A stretch of 64,000 nucleotides of DNA from positions 1 to 64,000 of the forward strand of contig SAKE01000024.1 in the NCBI GenBank assembly GCA_004017275.1. Direction: 5' to 3'. Of the stretch, positions 44,311 to 53,517 are shown one piece after another. The translations under genes and the position numbers were made by a program. The notes beneath the pieces are model-generated. The model searched no databases, had not been told where the DNA came from, and was given only the letters and a program-made list of their open reading frames with translations. The stretch comes from Mesorhizobium sp. Its GTDB lineage: Bacteria > Pseudomonadota > Alphaproteobacteria > Rhizobiales > Rhizobiaceae. Position 1 is the stretch's first letter. The number at the start of each line of letters is the position of its first letter.

Positions 44311-46767
44311 ATGATTCGTCTCATTGGCTATTTTTTCGGCATCGGCACGACGCTGGCCCTTTTGGTCGCGGCGGGCGTTGCGATCTACATCGGCCATTTG
44401 TCGAAGGATCTGCCCGACTACGAGGTGCTGGCCAAATACGAACCGCCGGTGACCACCCGCATCCATTCGTCGGACGGCGCGCTGATGGCCGAATATGCGC
44501 GCGAGCGGCGCCTGTATTTGCCGATCCAGGCCATACCCGATCGCGTCAAGGCGGCCTTCTTGTCGGCGGAAGACAAGAACTTCTACAACCATCCCGGCAT
44601 CGACGTGACCGGCCTTGGGCGCGCCATCATCGTCAACCTGCAGAATCTCGGCTCAGGCCGGCGCCAGGTCGGCGCGTCGACGATCACCCAACAGGTCGCG
44701 AAGAACTTCCTGTTGTCGTCGGACCAGACCTACGAGCGCAAGATCAAGGAGATGATCCTCGCCTTCCGCATCGAGCAGGCCTATCCAAAGGATCGTATTC
44801 TCGAGCTCTACCTCAATGAAATCTTCTTCGGCTTCGGTGCCTATGGCGTTGCCGGTGCGGCGCTGACCTATTTCGATAAGTCGGTCAACGAGCTGAGCGT
44901 GGCGGAAGCCGCCTATCTGGCTTCGCTGCCGAAAGGGCCGAACAACTACCACCCCTTCAAGCATGCCGATCGGGCGCTGGAGCGCCGCAACTGGGTGATC
45001 GACCAGATGGTCGAGAATGGCTACGTCACGCGTGAGGAGGGCGACAAGGCCAAGGCCGAGCCGCTGGGCGTGACGCCGCGCCGCAACGGCACCTACCTGT
45101 TCGCCGGTGAGTACTTCACCGAGGAGGTGCGCCGCCAGATCATCGCCCGTTACGGTGAGAATGCGCTTTACGAAGGCGGCCTTTCCGTCCGCACCACACT
45201 CGATCCGAAGATCCAGCTCATTGCCCGCAAGGCGATGCAGAACGGGTTGATGAAATATGACACGCTGCGCGGTTATCGCGGACCGGTGACGTCGATCGAC
45301 GTGTCCGGTGACTGGGGTGTGCCGCTGGGCGCCGTCAAAGGGCTGGAGGACGTTCCCGAATGGTCGCTCGCCGTCGTGCTCGACAGTTCGGAGACCGGTC
45401 TGTCGATCGGCCTGCAGCCGGCGCGCCAGGCGTCGGGCGAGATCGTCAAGGAACGCGTCGAAGGCACCGTCAGCAAGGAGGACATGGGTTTTGCCATGCG
45501 CCATGTGGTCGGCGGCAAGACGGTCAAAGCCAAGTCGCCCGCGGAGGTGTTGAAGCCGGGCGACGTCGTCTTTGTGCAGAAGAACGATGGTGCCGGTGGC
45601 GCCTACAGCCTGCGCCAGGTTCCCGAGGTGGAGGGCGGCCTGATTGCCATGGATCCGCATACCGGCCGCGTGCTGGCCATGGTCGGCGGCTTCTCCTACG
45701 CGCAGTCCGAATTCAACCGCGCGACGCAAGCCATGCGCCAGCCGGGCTCGTCGTTCAAGCCGATCGTCTATTCGGCCGCGCTCGACAATGGCTATACGCC
45801 TGCCTCGGTGATCATGGACGGGCCGATCACCATCCAGAGCGGCAATACGACCTGGACGCCGAAGAATTACGACGGCACGGTCGCTGGCCCGGCAACCCTG
45901 CGTTCCGGCATCGAGAAGTCGCGCAACCTGATGACGGTGCGGCTTGCCAATGACATGGGCATGAAGCTGGTCGTCGAATATGCCGAGCGCTTCGGCGTCT
46001 ACGACCATCTGGCGCCCTATCTGCCGATGGCGCTGGGCTCCGGCGAAACGACCGTGATGCGCATGGTGTCGGCCTATTCGATCATGGCCAATGGCGGCAA
46101 GTCGATCAAACCGTCGCTCATCGATCGCATCCAGGACCGCTACGGCAAGACGGTGTTCAAGCAGGACGAACGCGGCTGCCAGGGCTGCAATGCGCAGGAA
46201 TGGCAGAACCAGCCGGAGCCGGAACTGGTCGACAATTCCGAACAGGTGCTCGATCCGATGACGGCCTACCAGATCACCTCGATGATGGAAGGTGTCGTGC
46301 AGCGCGGCACCGGCGCCACCATCGGCGAACTCGGCCGCCACATCGCCGGCAAGACCGGAACGACCAACGACGAAAAGGACGCCTGGTTCATCGGTTTCAC
46401 GCCCAACCTCGTCGTCGGCCTCTACATGGGCTACGACACGCCGCGCGGCCTTGGCCATGGCGCCACCGGTGGTGGTCTTGCCGCACCAATCTTCAAGGAT
46501 TTCATGCGGGTGGCGCTGGATGGCACGCCCAATGTCGACTTCAAGGTGCCGGAAGGCATGAACCTGGTCGCCATCAACCGCAAGACCGGCATGCGTGCCG
46601 CATCGGGCGATCCCGGCACCATCATCGAAGCCTTCAAGCCAGGTACCGGTCCCGCCGACAGCTACTGGGTGATCGGCATGGGCGCCGACGGCTCCAATGC
46701 CACCGGCGGCGCGCTGTCGCCGCAGGCCAACCAGGCTATCCAGTCCGGCGGCGGCGGCCTCTACTGA
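44311..46767 (+). CDS. mrcA: Penicillin-binding protein 1A
   Basis: 818 aa bifunctional peptidoglycan synthase. One N-terminal transmembrane helix; glycosyltransferase-51 domain (SAEDKNFYNHPGID, QQVAKNFLLS, EIFFGFGAYGVAGAALTYF); an OB-like insert; transpeptidase domain with PGSSFKP (SxxK), the SRN triad in EKSRNLMTV and KTGTTND. C-terminal glycine-rich tail. 213 bp downstream of the amidase gene. Confidence 0.96.
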   Translation: MIRLIGYFFGIGTTLALLVAAGVAIYIGHLSKDLPDYEVLAKYEPPVTTRIHSSDGALMAEYARERRLYLPIQAIPDRVKAAFLSAEDKNFYNHPGIDVTGLGRAIIVNLQNLGSGRRQVGASTITQQVAKNFLLSSDQTYERKIKEMILAFRIEQAYPKDRILELYLNEIFFGFGAYGVAGAALTYFDKSVNELSVAEAAYLASLPKGPNNYHPFKHADRALERRNWVIDQMVENGYVTREEGDKAKAEPLGVTPRRNGTYLFAGEYFTEEVRRQIIARYGENALYEGGLSVRTTLDPKIQLIARKAMQNGLMKYDTLRGYRGPVTSIDVSGDWGVPLGAVKGLEDVPEWSLAVVLDSSETGLSIGLQPARQASGEIVKERVEGTVSKEDMGFAMRHVVGGKTVKAKSPAEVLKPGDVVFVQKNDGAGGAYSLRQVPEVEGGLIAMDPHTGRVLAMVGGFSYAQSEFNRATQAMRQPGSSFKPIVYSAALDNGYTPASVIMDGPITIQSGNTTWTPKNYDGTVAGPATLRSGIEKSRNLMTVRLANDMGMKLVVEYAERFGVYDHLAPYLPMALGSGETTVMRMVSAYSIMANGGKSIKPSLIDRIQDRYGKTVFKQDERGCQGCNAQEWQNQPEPELVDNSEQVLDPMTAYQITSMMEGVVQRGTGATIGELGRHIAGKTGTTNDEKDAWFIGFTPNLVVGLYMGYDTPRGLGHGATGGGLAAPIFKDFMRVALDGTPNVDFKVPEGMNLVAINRKTGMRAASGDPGTIIEAFKPGTGPADSYWVIGMGADGSNATGGALSPQANQAIQSGGGGLY

Positions 46768-46783
46768 CGGTTTTCATGAGCGG

Positions 46784-46818
46784 ATGGGCTGGCCTTGGCG
46801 CCAGCCCATTTTGCTTTA
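46784..46818 (+). terminator. Terminator after mrcA
   Basis: A 9-bp stem ATGGGCTGG/CCAGCCCAT with an 8-nt loop, followed by TTTTGCTTT, 17 bp beyond the mrcA stop. It separates mrcA from prfB. Confidence 0.8.
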
Positions 46819-46885
46819 CAGCCGGCGGCGGCCTCCCTATGTATCGCGCCGACCGACTTCAGCAAACAGGACAGAACAGCGAGCC

Positions 46886-48017
46886 ATGCGCGCGGAAACG
46901 CAGAATATTGTCGACGAGATCAGGCAGGCGATAACCCTGCTGAGGAGGCATCTTTGACTGGGATCAGGCCATAAAGCGGCTTGAATACCTCAATGTGCGC
47001 GCCGAGGACGCCAGCCTCTGGAACGAACCGCTGGAAGCGCAGAAGCTGATGCGCGAACGCCAGGGCCTCGAAGAAGGCATCGCTTCGGTGAAAGGTCTCA
47101 CGCAGGCGCTGGAAGACAATATCGGCCTGATCGAGCTCGGCGAGGAAGAGGGCGACGAGGGCGTCATCGCCGAGGCCGAAGCGGCGATCCGCTCGATGCA
47201 GGGCGAAGCGAAGGCCCGCCAGGTCGAGACGCTGCTGTCGGGTGAAGCCGACGCCAACGACACCTATCTCGAAGTCCATGCCGGCGCCGGCGGCACCGAA
47301 AGCCAGGACTGGGCCTCGATGCTGCTGCGCATGTACACGCGCTGGGCCGAGCGGCGGCGCTTCAAGGTCGAGGTGCTGGAAATGCATGACGGCGAAGAAG
47401 CCGGCATCAAGTCCGCCACGCTGCTGATCAAGGGCCACAACGCCTATGGCTGGCTGAAGACGGAATCCGGCGTGCACCGCCTGGTGCGTATTTCGCCCTA
47501 TGACAGCAATGCGCGCCGCCATACGTCTTTCGCCAGCATCTGGGTCTATCCGGTCATCGACGACACGATCGAGATCGACGTTTCCGAATCCGACGTCCGC
47601 ATCGACACCTATCGCTCGTCCGGCTCCGGCGGCCAGCACGTCAACACCACCGATTCGGCGGTGCGCATCACGCATCTTGCCACCGGCATCGCGGTCGCCT
47701 GCCAGGCCGAACGTTCACAGCACAAGAACAAGGCCAAGGCCTGGGAGATGCTGCGCTCGCGCCTCTACGAGGAAGAGCTGAAGAAGCGTGAGGCGGTTGC
47801 AAACGCCACCGAAGCGTCGAAGAGCGATATTGGCTGGGGCCACCAGATCCGCTCCTATGTGCTGCAGCCTTATCAGTTGGTGAAGGATCTCCGCACCGGC
47901 GTCGAGAGCACCAGCCCGTCGAGCGTGCTCGACGGCGACCTCGACGATTTCATGGAAGCCTCGTTGTCGCAGCGCATCGAAGGCGGGGCTGGCGAAGCGG
48001 TGGCGGATTTGGATTAG
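46886..48017 (+). CDS. prfB: Peptide chain release factor 2, with programmed +1 frameshift
   Basis: 376 aa when the frameshift is made. ATG 46886 opens a 23-codon frame ending CTT TGA C at 46952-46958, with an internal AGGAGG three bases before the CTT. This is the classic autoregulatory slip site: low RF2 lets the ribosome pause on UGA and move +1 to read GAC, continuing to 48017. Downstream frame carries the GGQ motif (SGSGGQHVN). The stop-recognition tripeptide reads S-P-Y (RISPYDSNARRHTSF) in place of the E. coli S-P-F. Confidence 0.96.
46943..46958 (+). promoter_or_regulatory. prfB frameshift signal
   Basis: AGGAGG, three bases, then CTT TGA C: anti-SD pairing element at the proper distance, slippery leucine codon, in-frame UGA and the following C that weakens termination. 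All four parts of the known RF2 site are present. Confidence 0.95.
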
Positions 48018-48140
48018 GAATATGCTCATATTCAGGTGAGGCCGGCCTGCAAAGAGATGCGGTTCTCGGTACCGACCATTTTCCACTCGGCCTGACCTGA
48101 ATCTGAACATACTCTGCGCACCATAGCGACGGAGGAAAGA

Positions 48141-48560
48141 ATGCCGGGCAAGCTCACCGGAAAGTGCTTTTGCGGCGCGGTTTACTACGAGGTCGCCGAC
48201 GAATTCATTTATGCCGCGAATTGCCATTGTTCGAACTGCCGGCGCACCACCGGTTCGGCCTTCAAGCCGTTTGCCGGCATCGAGCGTGAAAAGTTTGTCC
48301 TCACCGAAGGCGAGGACAAGCTTCTGATCTTCGGTGACCAAAGCGGCCACGACGCGCATTGCGGCCGGTGCGGCTCCTTGCTCTATTCGCTCGTGCGCGA
48401 AGGCGCCTACGTCCATGTCGCCATGGGAACGCTGGTCGACGACCCTGCCATCCGCCCGACCGCGCACATTTTCGTCGGTTCGAAGGCGGGCTGGTTCACC
48501 ATCACCGATGACCTGCCGCAATATCAAGAGCACGTGATTGCCGGCTCCGACCAGCCATAG
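48141..48560 (+). CDS. GFA family protein (copy 1)
   Basis: 139 aa with GGAGGAAAG before the ATG. Zinc-binding cysteine set of the glutathione-dependent formaldehyde-activating (GFA) fold: GKCFCGAVYYEV, NCHCSNCRRTTGS and HCGRCGSLLYS. Most members are uncharacterised and not proven to act on formaldehyde. A second GFA gene lies 0.8 kb downstream. Confidence 0.92.
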   Translation: MPGKLTGKCFCGAVYYEVADEFIYAANCHCSNCRRTTGSAFKPFAGIEREKFVLTEGEDKLLIFGDQSGHDAHCGRCGSLLYSLVREGAYVHVAMGTLVDDPAIRPTAHIFVGSKAGWFTITDDLPQYQEHVIAGSDQP

Positions 48561-48849
48561 GTTGGAACCACAGCGAGCCAATCCCGTTTATTCGACGCCC
48601 GTTTGCCGGGAATTGACCTCGGCCTCATCTCGTCGGCGGTAGCGGATACCTGACGTCCCTCATTCGATGTCGGGAATGCATCTTCTTGCGCCGACCAAGG
48701 AATCAGCCCAGCATCCAGGGGCTGGGAGAGAAAAAAGCATTTATGGCCGGACGCGGCATATCTGCGACCTGACGATCCGGCCACTGGGAAGACACGTTCC
48801 GGGAACGGGCAAGCGAAACGCTTGATGCTCGTGTGAAAGGAACGTTTCC

Positions 48850-49227
48850 ATGTCTGCTGCCACACCCAGATCGGCCAATGCCGTTCAACCGGCTGGCCGC
48901 CTTCTTTTTTCCCTGTTCGCAATCGGCGCGATCGCGATGCTGACGGCACCAGCCTTGGCGCATGACGCCACGCCCACTGCGGCAAAGCCACAAGGCTGGA
49001 GTTATCCCTTCGCCTGCTGTGCAAACTATGATTGCCGCACGACCCATACGGGTGAGGTGCTGGAAAAGCCCGAGGGCTATGTCATCGCCGGAACGGGCGA
49101 GGTCGTTCCGATGAGCGACAAGCGCGTCAAGAACAGCCCGGACGGCGAATTCCATTGGTGCGCACACCAGGCAGGTCTCGACGCCGGCAAGACGATCTGT
49201 CTGTTCGTGCCGCCGCGTTCCTATTGA
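48850..49227 (+). CDS. Small periplasmic cysteine-rich protein
   Basis: 125 aa. Signal peptide to about residue 38 (ending ALA). The mature part begins with a histidine and has GWSYPFACCANYDCRTT and FHWCAHQAGLDAGKTICLFVPP, giving five cysteines in conserved-looking positions. Similar small secreted proteins occur widely in rhizobia without known function. Flanked by two GFA genes; a 289-bp noncoding gap precedes it, in which nothing was seen. Confidence 0.82.
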   Translation: MSAATPRSANAVQPAGRLLFSLFAIGAIAMLTAPALAHDATPTAAKPQGWSYPFACCANYDCRTTHTGEVLEKPEGYVIAGTGEVVPMSDKRVKNSPDGEFHWCAHQAGLDAGKTICLFVPPRSY

Positions 49228-49336
49228 CAGCAAGGCGGCGTTCGGCGGTCCGCAGTGACAGCTGACAGATGGTTGTCAGGGGCGTTCCTTTATGTTGCCT
49301 TTGCCGGGGCGGCGGGCATTGGAGAGGAAAGCGTTC

Positions 49337-49705
49337 ATGACCATCAAGGCAAGCTGTCATTGCAAGGCGACGACGTTCGAGGTTTCGCAAGCACCACAGA
49401 CGGTGACGCAATGCACCTGTTCGTTCTGCTCGAAACGCGGCTCGCTGTGGGCTTATTACGTTCCATCGCAATTCAAGCTCACCAGCCCAATGGAGAACGT
49501 TTCTTTCTACCGGTGGGGGTCGAAAACCGTAAAGCATGGTTTTTGCGCCACCTGCGGCTGCGGCACCTTCACTGAAACACCGGACTGGTCGACCGGCGAG
49601 CCGGATTTCGCCAACCCCAAGATCAGCGTCAACTCGCGGCTATTCGATGATTTCGATCTCGACAAGGTCGAAGTTGTGGTCATCGACGGCAAGAATCTCT
49701 GGTAG
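49337..49705 (+). CDS. GFA family protein (copy 2)
   Basis: 122 aa from ATG 49337 (GGAGAGG upstream); an upstream ATG at 49292 is not supported. Zinc cysteines: ASCHCKATTFEV, QCTCSFCSKRGS and FCATCGCGTF. Shorter and quite different from the GFA protein upstream, so not a recent duplicate. Function unproven. Confidence 0.9.
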   Translation: MTIKASCHCKATTFEVSQAPQTVTQCTCSFCSKRGSLWAYYVPSQFKLTSPMENVSFYRWGSKTVKHGFCATCGCGTFTETPDWSTGEPDFANPKISVNSRLFDDFDLDKVEVVVIDGKNLW

Positions 49706-49882
49706 CTTGATCTCGACCATTTTCGCACGGCGATGCGGCTCTATCGTCGAGTATCGGTTCCCTCGGGAAAAGCCGGGGGCGACGTTTTTGCCGTTCCGCT
49801 TTTCGCCGCATTTCATGGTACAAGTCGCGGGAAGGGCTGATTTGGCGCCACCGCAAGGCGTGACTTGGAGAGGGACGATCCT

Positions 49883-50533
49883 ATGAAAAAGACTGTGCTC
49901 GTCGTCGTGGCGACGGCTGTGCTCGTGAGTGCCTGCACCACCACCGATCCGTATACCGGCGACCAGAAGATTTCCAACACGGCGGCCGGCGCAGGCCTTG
50001 GTGCCCTGGCGGGTGCCAGCCTTGGCCTGCTTGCCGGCGGCAATGACCGCCGCAACGCACTGATCGGCGCCGGCATCGGCGCGCTGGCCGGCGGCGCCAT
50101 CGGCGCCACCATGGACCAGAACGAAGCCGAACTGCGCCGGCAGCTCGAGGGCACCGGCGTCAGCGTCACCCGCAGCGGCGACCAGATCATCCTCAACATG
50201 CCGTCCGACATCACCTTCAACGTCGATCAGGATGCGGTGAAGCCCGGCTTCTACCAGGTCCTGAACTCGGTCGCGCTGGTGCTGAAGAAGTTCAAGCAGA
50301 CCACGGTCGATGTCTTCGGCCATACCGATTCGACCGGCGGCGAGCAGCACAACTTCGATCTGTCGCAGCGCCGCGCACTGGCGGTGGCGAACTATCTGTC
50401 CGGTCAGGGCGTCGATCAGCGCCGCTTCGCCGTCACCGGCTTCGGCAAGACGCGTCCGATCGCATCCAACGCCACCGCCGAAGGCCGCGCCCAGAACCGC
50501 CGTGTCGAGATCCAGTTGTCGCCGCTCACCTGA
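49883..50533 (+). CDS. OmpA-family outer-membrane lipoprotein
   Basis: 216 aa from ATG 49883. Lipoprotein signal with lipobox VSAC, a glycine-zipper segment (AAGAGLGALAGASLGLLAGG and GAGIGALAGGAIGA), then an OmpA_C peptidoglycan-binding domain with HTDSTGGEQHNFDLSQRRA and the terminal RAQNRRVEIQL. Of the YiaD type, tethering outer membrane to cell wall. The last 26 codons belong to an 80-bp sequence repeated at 57477, on the other side of a genomic island. Confidence 0.94.
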   Translation: MKKTVLVVVATAVLVSACTTTDPYTGDQKISNTAAGAGLGALAGASLGLLAGGNDRRNALIGAGIGALAGGAIGATMDQNEAELRRQLEGTGVSVTRSGDQIILNMPSDITFNVDQDAVKPGFYQVLNSVALVLKKFKQTTVDVFGHTDSTGGEQHNFDLSQRRALAVANYLSGQGVDQRRFAVTGFGKTRPIASNATAEGRAQNRRVEIQLSPLT

Positions 50534-50535
50534 GC
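50456..50535 (+). repeat. 80-bp direct repeat, left copy (island boundary)
   Basis: Covers the 3' end and stop codon of the lipoprotein gene. Identical to 57477-57556 except one base (T at 50519, C at 57540). The two copies bracket the glycan island, as attachment-site duplications do. Confidence 0.95.
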
Positions 50536-50555
50536 AAGGGCGGATGAATACAAAG

Positions 50556-50580
50556 ACAGCCCCGCGCGGGGCTGTTTTTG
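50556..50580 (+). terminator. Terminator of the OmpA-type lipoprotein gene
   Basis: A 20-nt perfect palindrome, ACAGCCCCGCGCGGGGCTGT, followed by TTTTG. A diverged copy of this hairpin also follows the right-hand direct repeat. Confidence 0.88.
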
Positions 50581-50608
50581 TATTGCGAATTCGCTCAGAA
50601 CATTCGCG

Positions 50609-51736
50609 TCAGCCTCCAGTCGCCGCTTCGCTGAGGATGGAGCAGATGCGCGAGATTGCTTCATCCGGAAGATCGGTCCAGCAGGGCAGTCCTAGTTGAG
50701 TCGCAACAAGCATCTCGGTAACCGGCAGCGGCACTCTGGGAAAATGTTCGAAAGCCGCGTGCCGATGCAGACCGCCACCCCACCACCGGCGCACGCCAAT
50801 TCCCGCTTCCATCAGCGCCGCGAGTGTCCGGTCCATCGAACCCAGAGGCAGGCCAACGTTGACTGTGGAGGATATCCACTGTTCACCGAATCCATTCGGC
50901 AAGCTCAGCCCGGAAATCGAGCCCAGCGAACGGCGATAGCCTGTGGCAACGCGCCTGTAGGCGGCACGCGTCTGTGGCCAAAGGTCGAGTGCCGCTAGGC
51001 CGATGGCCGCGCCATACTCGCTGAGCTTGCCGTTGAACGCTGGCGAAACCGCCTCGCGCGAATTTGCAAAACCAAAATTGGCCCCCTTTGCGATTTCTTC
51101 GATCAGGGCGCCATCATCCGACGCAATGAAGCAACCTTCGCCAATGCCGAGTGCCTTGGTGGCATGCAGACTGACAATTGCCGGAACCCGCGATGGCATC
51201 AACGTGTCGAAGGCGGCAGCCGCATCAATTGCCACGGCAAGACCGGTATCGCTTTTGAACCGATCCCAGTTCGCGACACCCATCGGGCAGCCGAACGGCA
51301 TCACCGGCATGATTGCTCCAACCTTGCCGGGAGCATGCCGGAGGAGTTCTGCCGCTGCTTCGGGCAACAATTGCTGGGTGTTCGGATCCACATCGACAAG
51401 CCAAGGAACGAGCCCTGCAAGGACCGCTGCATGTGCGCTGGCGGCGAAGGTCCAGGATGGCATCATGCAGAGACTGCCCTTCATTGGCTTTTGCGCCATC
51501 AACGCCAGCGCCAGCCCCAGCGTTGCGTTTGCCAGGCATACGACATAGCCCGACGCGATCCGGCCCCTGAGAGCTTCCTGAAAACGCTGACTCAGCGGAC
51601 CGCCGTTGCTGTACCAGCGGATTTCGTCGATCTCGCGCAGATAGGGCAGGATGTCGTCTGCAGTCGGCAGGCGCGGGCGCGCGACCGGGACATCAGGCGC
51701 CGGGTCGGGATCGGCATCCCATAATTTGCTCGTCAT
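50609..51736 (-). CDS. DegT/DnrJ/EryC1/StrS-type aminotransferase
   Basis: 375 aa PLP enzyme of the sugar-aminotransferase family. PLP lysine K194 in SLHATKALGIGEG and the cofactor aspartate in AIDAAAAFD (D171). These enzymes convert keto-sugars on nucleotide carriers to amino sugars; a minority use other substrates or act as dehydratases. The ATG overlaps the radical SAM stop by four bases, so the two are translated together. First gene inside the island's left edge, transcribed toward the lipoprotein gene. Confidence 0.87.
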   Translation of the reverse strand: MTSKLWDADPDPAPDVPVARPRLPTADDILPYLREIDEIRWYSNGGPLSQRFQEALRGRIASGYVVCLANATLGLALALMAQKPMKGSLCMMPSWTFAASAHAAVLAGLVPWLVDVDPNTQQLLPEAAAELLRHAPGKVGAIMPVMPFGCPMGVANWDRFKSDTGLAVAIDAAAAFDTLMPSRVPAIVSLHATKALGIGEGCFIASDDGALIEEIAKGANFGFANSREAVSPAFNGKLSEYGAAIGLAALDLWPQTRAAYRRVATGYRRSLGSISGLSLPNGFGEQWISSTVNVGLPLGSMDRTLAALMEAGIGVRRWWGGGLHRHAAFEHFPRVPLPVTEMLVATQLGLPCWTDLPDEAISRICSILSEAATGG

Positions 51737-53406
51737 GAGGCTTTGCGGCCGTCGGCGATCTTGCGGAGGTAGAGGTCTTCATTGGCGGGCAATGGTCGCA
51801 AGGTTTCCGGCCGGCTGCTGCCGATCTGAAACCTGATGCTGGTCTGCGAGATGGTGTAAAAATGCCAATGATCGGCGCAAAGAAACACGAAGCTGGCAAA
51901 TGATATCGCCTCCCGGCCACAGAGACGGCGGTTGCGGCGCCAATGCCTGACATAGGCGCTGCCAAGCGACATCGCCTGTCGTTTGGCAATGAGGGTTCCA
52001 ACGAGACGAGCGGCCATCAGCGCAGCGCCGGTCAGTTCTGCGATTCGGCCCACGCCAGAACGCTTTCTCCCACTCAAGCTTGCCTGGGATGCCCGGCTGC
52101 GACGGAAGCCAGGCGATCCGGCATAACCATCCACCAGGCGGTGAAAATAGGCGTCCGGCTCGTACAGGCGCCGCACCAGCTTGTCGTAGCCAGTCTTGAG
52201 AACTTCGCGCGTCATATTCTTGGGATGGAAGCTGACATGAGGGTCGCTGAGGTCCAGCCGGCCTTCGGTCCTCAGCCGATCGTAAAGTGGCGTCGTTGGA
52301 ATCGGACACAGGATGGCCACCGACACAAGCGCGATGCCGCTTTGCTGAATGAACTCAAACTGCTCGTCGAAGATCGCTTCGTCATCGGCGTCGAATCCAA
52401 CGATGAATCCGGCATGAATCACCAGTCCCTTGTCGCGGATGCGTTGCAACTTCTCGATCATGGCGTCGCCGCGGACGTTTTGAACCTTCCTGGTTTCGGC
52501 CAATGAAGAGGCGCGTGGCGATTCGATCCCGACAAAGACCTGGCGGAAATTGGCCAGCCGCATGAGGTCGAGCATTTCCTCGTCATCGCCCAGATTGATG
52601 CTGGCCTCGGTAGAGAAGACCAACGGATAGTTGTTTGCCCGTTGCCAATCGATCAGAACGCGCAACAACTCCTTGGCCTTCGCCTTGTTGCCGATAAAAT
52701 TGTCGTCCACCAGGAAGCAGGTGCTGAACCCGGCTTTCACGATCGCCTCGAATTCGAGGATCATTTGCGCGGGCGACTTAAGGCGTGGGCGGCGACCGAA
52801 GATGGTTATGATGTCGCAGAATTCGCACAGGAAGGGACACCCTCGCGAGAACTGCAACGATGCTACCATGTAGCGTCCAGATTTCAGCAGGTCGTATCGC
52901 GGCGTCGGCACGGTCTCCATGTTCGTTTTCGCGTCTTGCTCGTAACGCCGGTGGACTGGCTCGCCCTGGGCGAAGGCCGTCAGGAAGCGCGGCCATGTCT
53001 CCTCGGCTTCGCCGACGAAGCGCACGTCGCATCGATCGACAAACTCCGATTCCGATACGGAAACATAGGGACCACCGACGACTGCCGTAACCGGAAGATC
53101 GCGCAGCCGGTCCAGGATTTCGAACATGCGGTCGCGCTGCACGATCATGCCGGTCACACCAACGATGTCGAAATCGCCGAGGCGCTCGAAATCGATATCC
53201 TCGACGTTCTCGTCGATCAGGACGACATCGCAATGGTCGGGAGCAAGGGCCGCCAGCGCCGGCAAGGAGCCCGTCACGATCCAACTGCGCTTCCCGCCGG
53301 GTAGAATGGAAAGGACTTCATCGCGGGTCCAGATGGAAGGGTGGAAGCGCGGATTGATGAGACAAACGCGAAGCCGGCGCGGCGAAGGCAGATCCGAACT
53401 GTGCAT
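51733..53406 (-). CDS. B12-binding-type radical SAM enzyme
   Basis: 557 aa. N-terminal cobalamin-binding-like Rossmann domain (residues ~12-145: VVLIDENVEDIDFERLGDFDIVGVTG, VVGGPYVSVSESEFVD), then the radical SAM barrel with C190-x3-C194-x2-C197 in FSRGCPFLCEFCD, and a C-terminal extension of the DUF4070 type (FHPKNMTREVLKTGYDKLVRRLYEP). The DxHxxG base-off motif is not obvious. Relatives include HpnP-type and other B12 methylases. Proposed role: methylation or rearrangement of a sugar or lipid precursor, by inference from neighbours. Confidence 0.85.
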   Translation of the reverse strand: MHSSDLPSPRRLRVCLINPRFHPSIWTRDEVLSILPGGKRSWIVTGSLPALAALAPDHCDVVLIDENVEDIDFERLGDFDIVGVTGMIVQRDRMFEILDRLRDLPVTAVVGGPYVSVSESEFVDRCDVRFVGEAEETWPRFLTAFAQGEPVHRRYEQDAKTNMETVPTPRYDLLKSGRYMVASLQFSRGCPFLCEFCDIITIFGRRPRLKSPAQMILEFEAIVKAGFSTCFLVDDNFIGNKAKAKELLRVLIDWQRANNYPLVFSTEASINLGDDEEMLDLMRLANFRQVFVGIESPRASSLAETRKVQNVRGDAMIEKLQRIRDKGLVIHAGFIVGFDADDEAIFDEQFEFIQQSGIALVSVAILCPIPTTPLYDRLRTEGRLDLSDPHVSFHPKNMTREVLKTGYDKLVRRLYEPDAYFHRLVDGYAGSPGFRRSRASQASLSGRKRSGVGRIAELTGAALMAARLVGTLIAKRQAMSLGSAYVRHWRRNRRLCGREAISFASFVFLCADHWHFYTISQTSIRFQIGSSRPETLRPLPANEDLYLRKIADGRKAS

Positions 53407-53517
53407 CGTGTTTGAGCCGATCTGAAAGGGATTGAGAGAAGCAGAGTTTCACGCCGATGGCAGCGTGGTATACAAGGCCGTCCCGAACGTATACTCCGAT
53501 TTCATGAGATATTACAA
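53407..53517. promoter_or_regulatory. Divergent promoter region of the glycan island
   Basis: 111 bp between the two divergent units. It holds two GTATAC palindromes, at 53468-53473 and 53489-53494, exactly 21 bp apart (two helical turns), which suits a dimeric regulator. Binding protein unknown; no regulator gene lies inside the island. Confidence 0.45.

Noticed and set aside
44653..46458. 601-codon minus-strand frame inside mrcA
   Set aside because: Histidine/arginine/aspartate-rich composition of a mirror frame; mrcA carries all PBP motifs.
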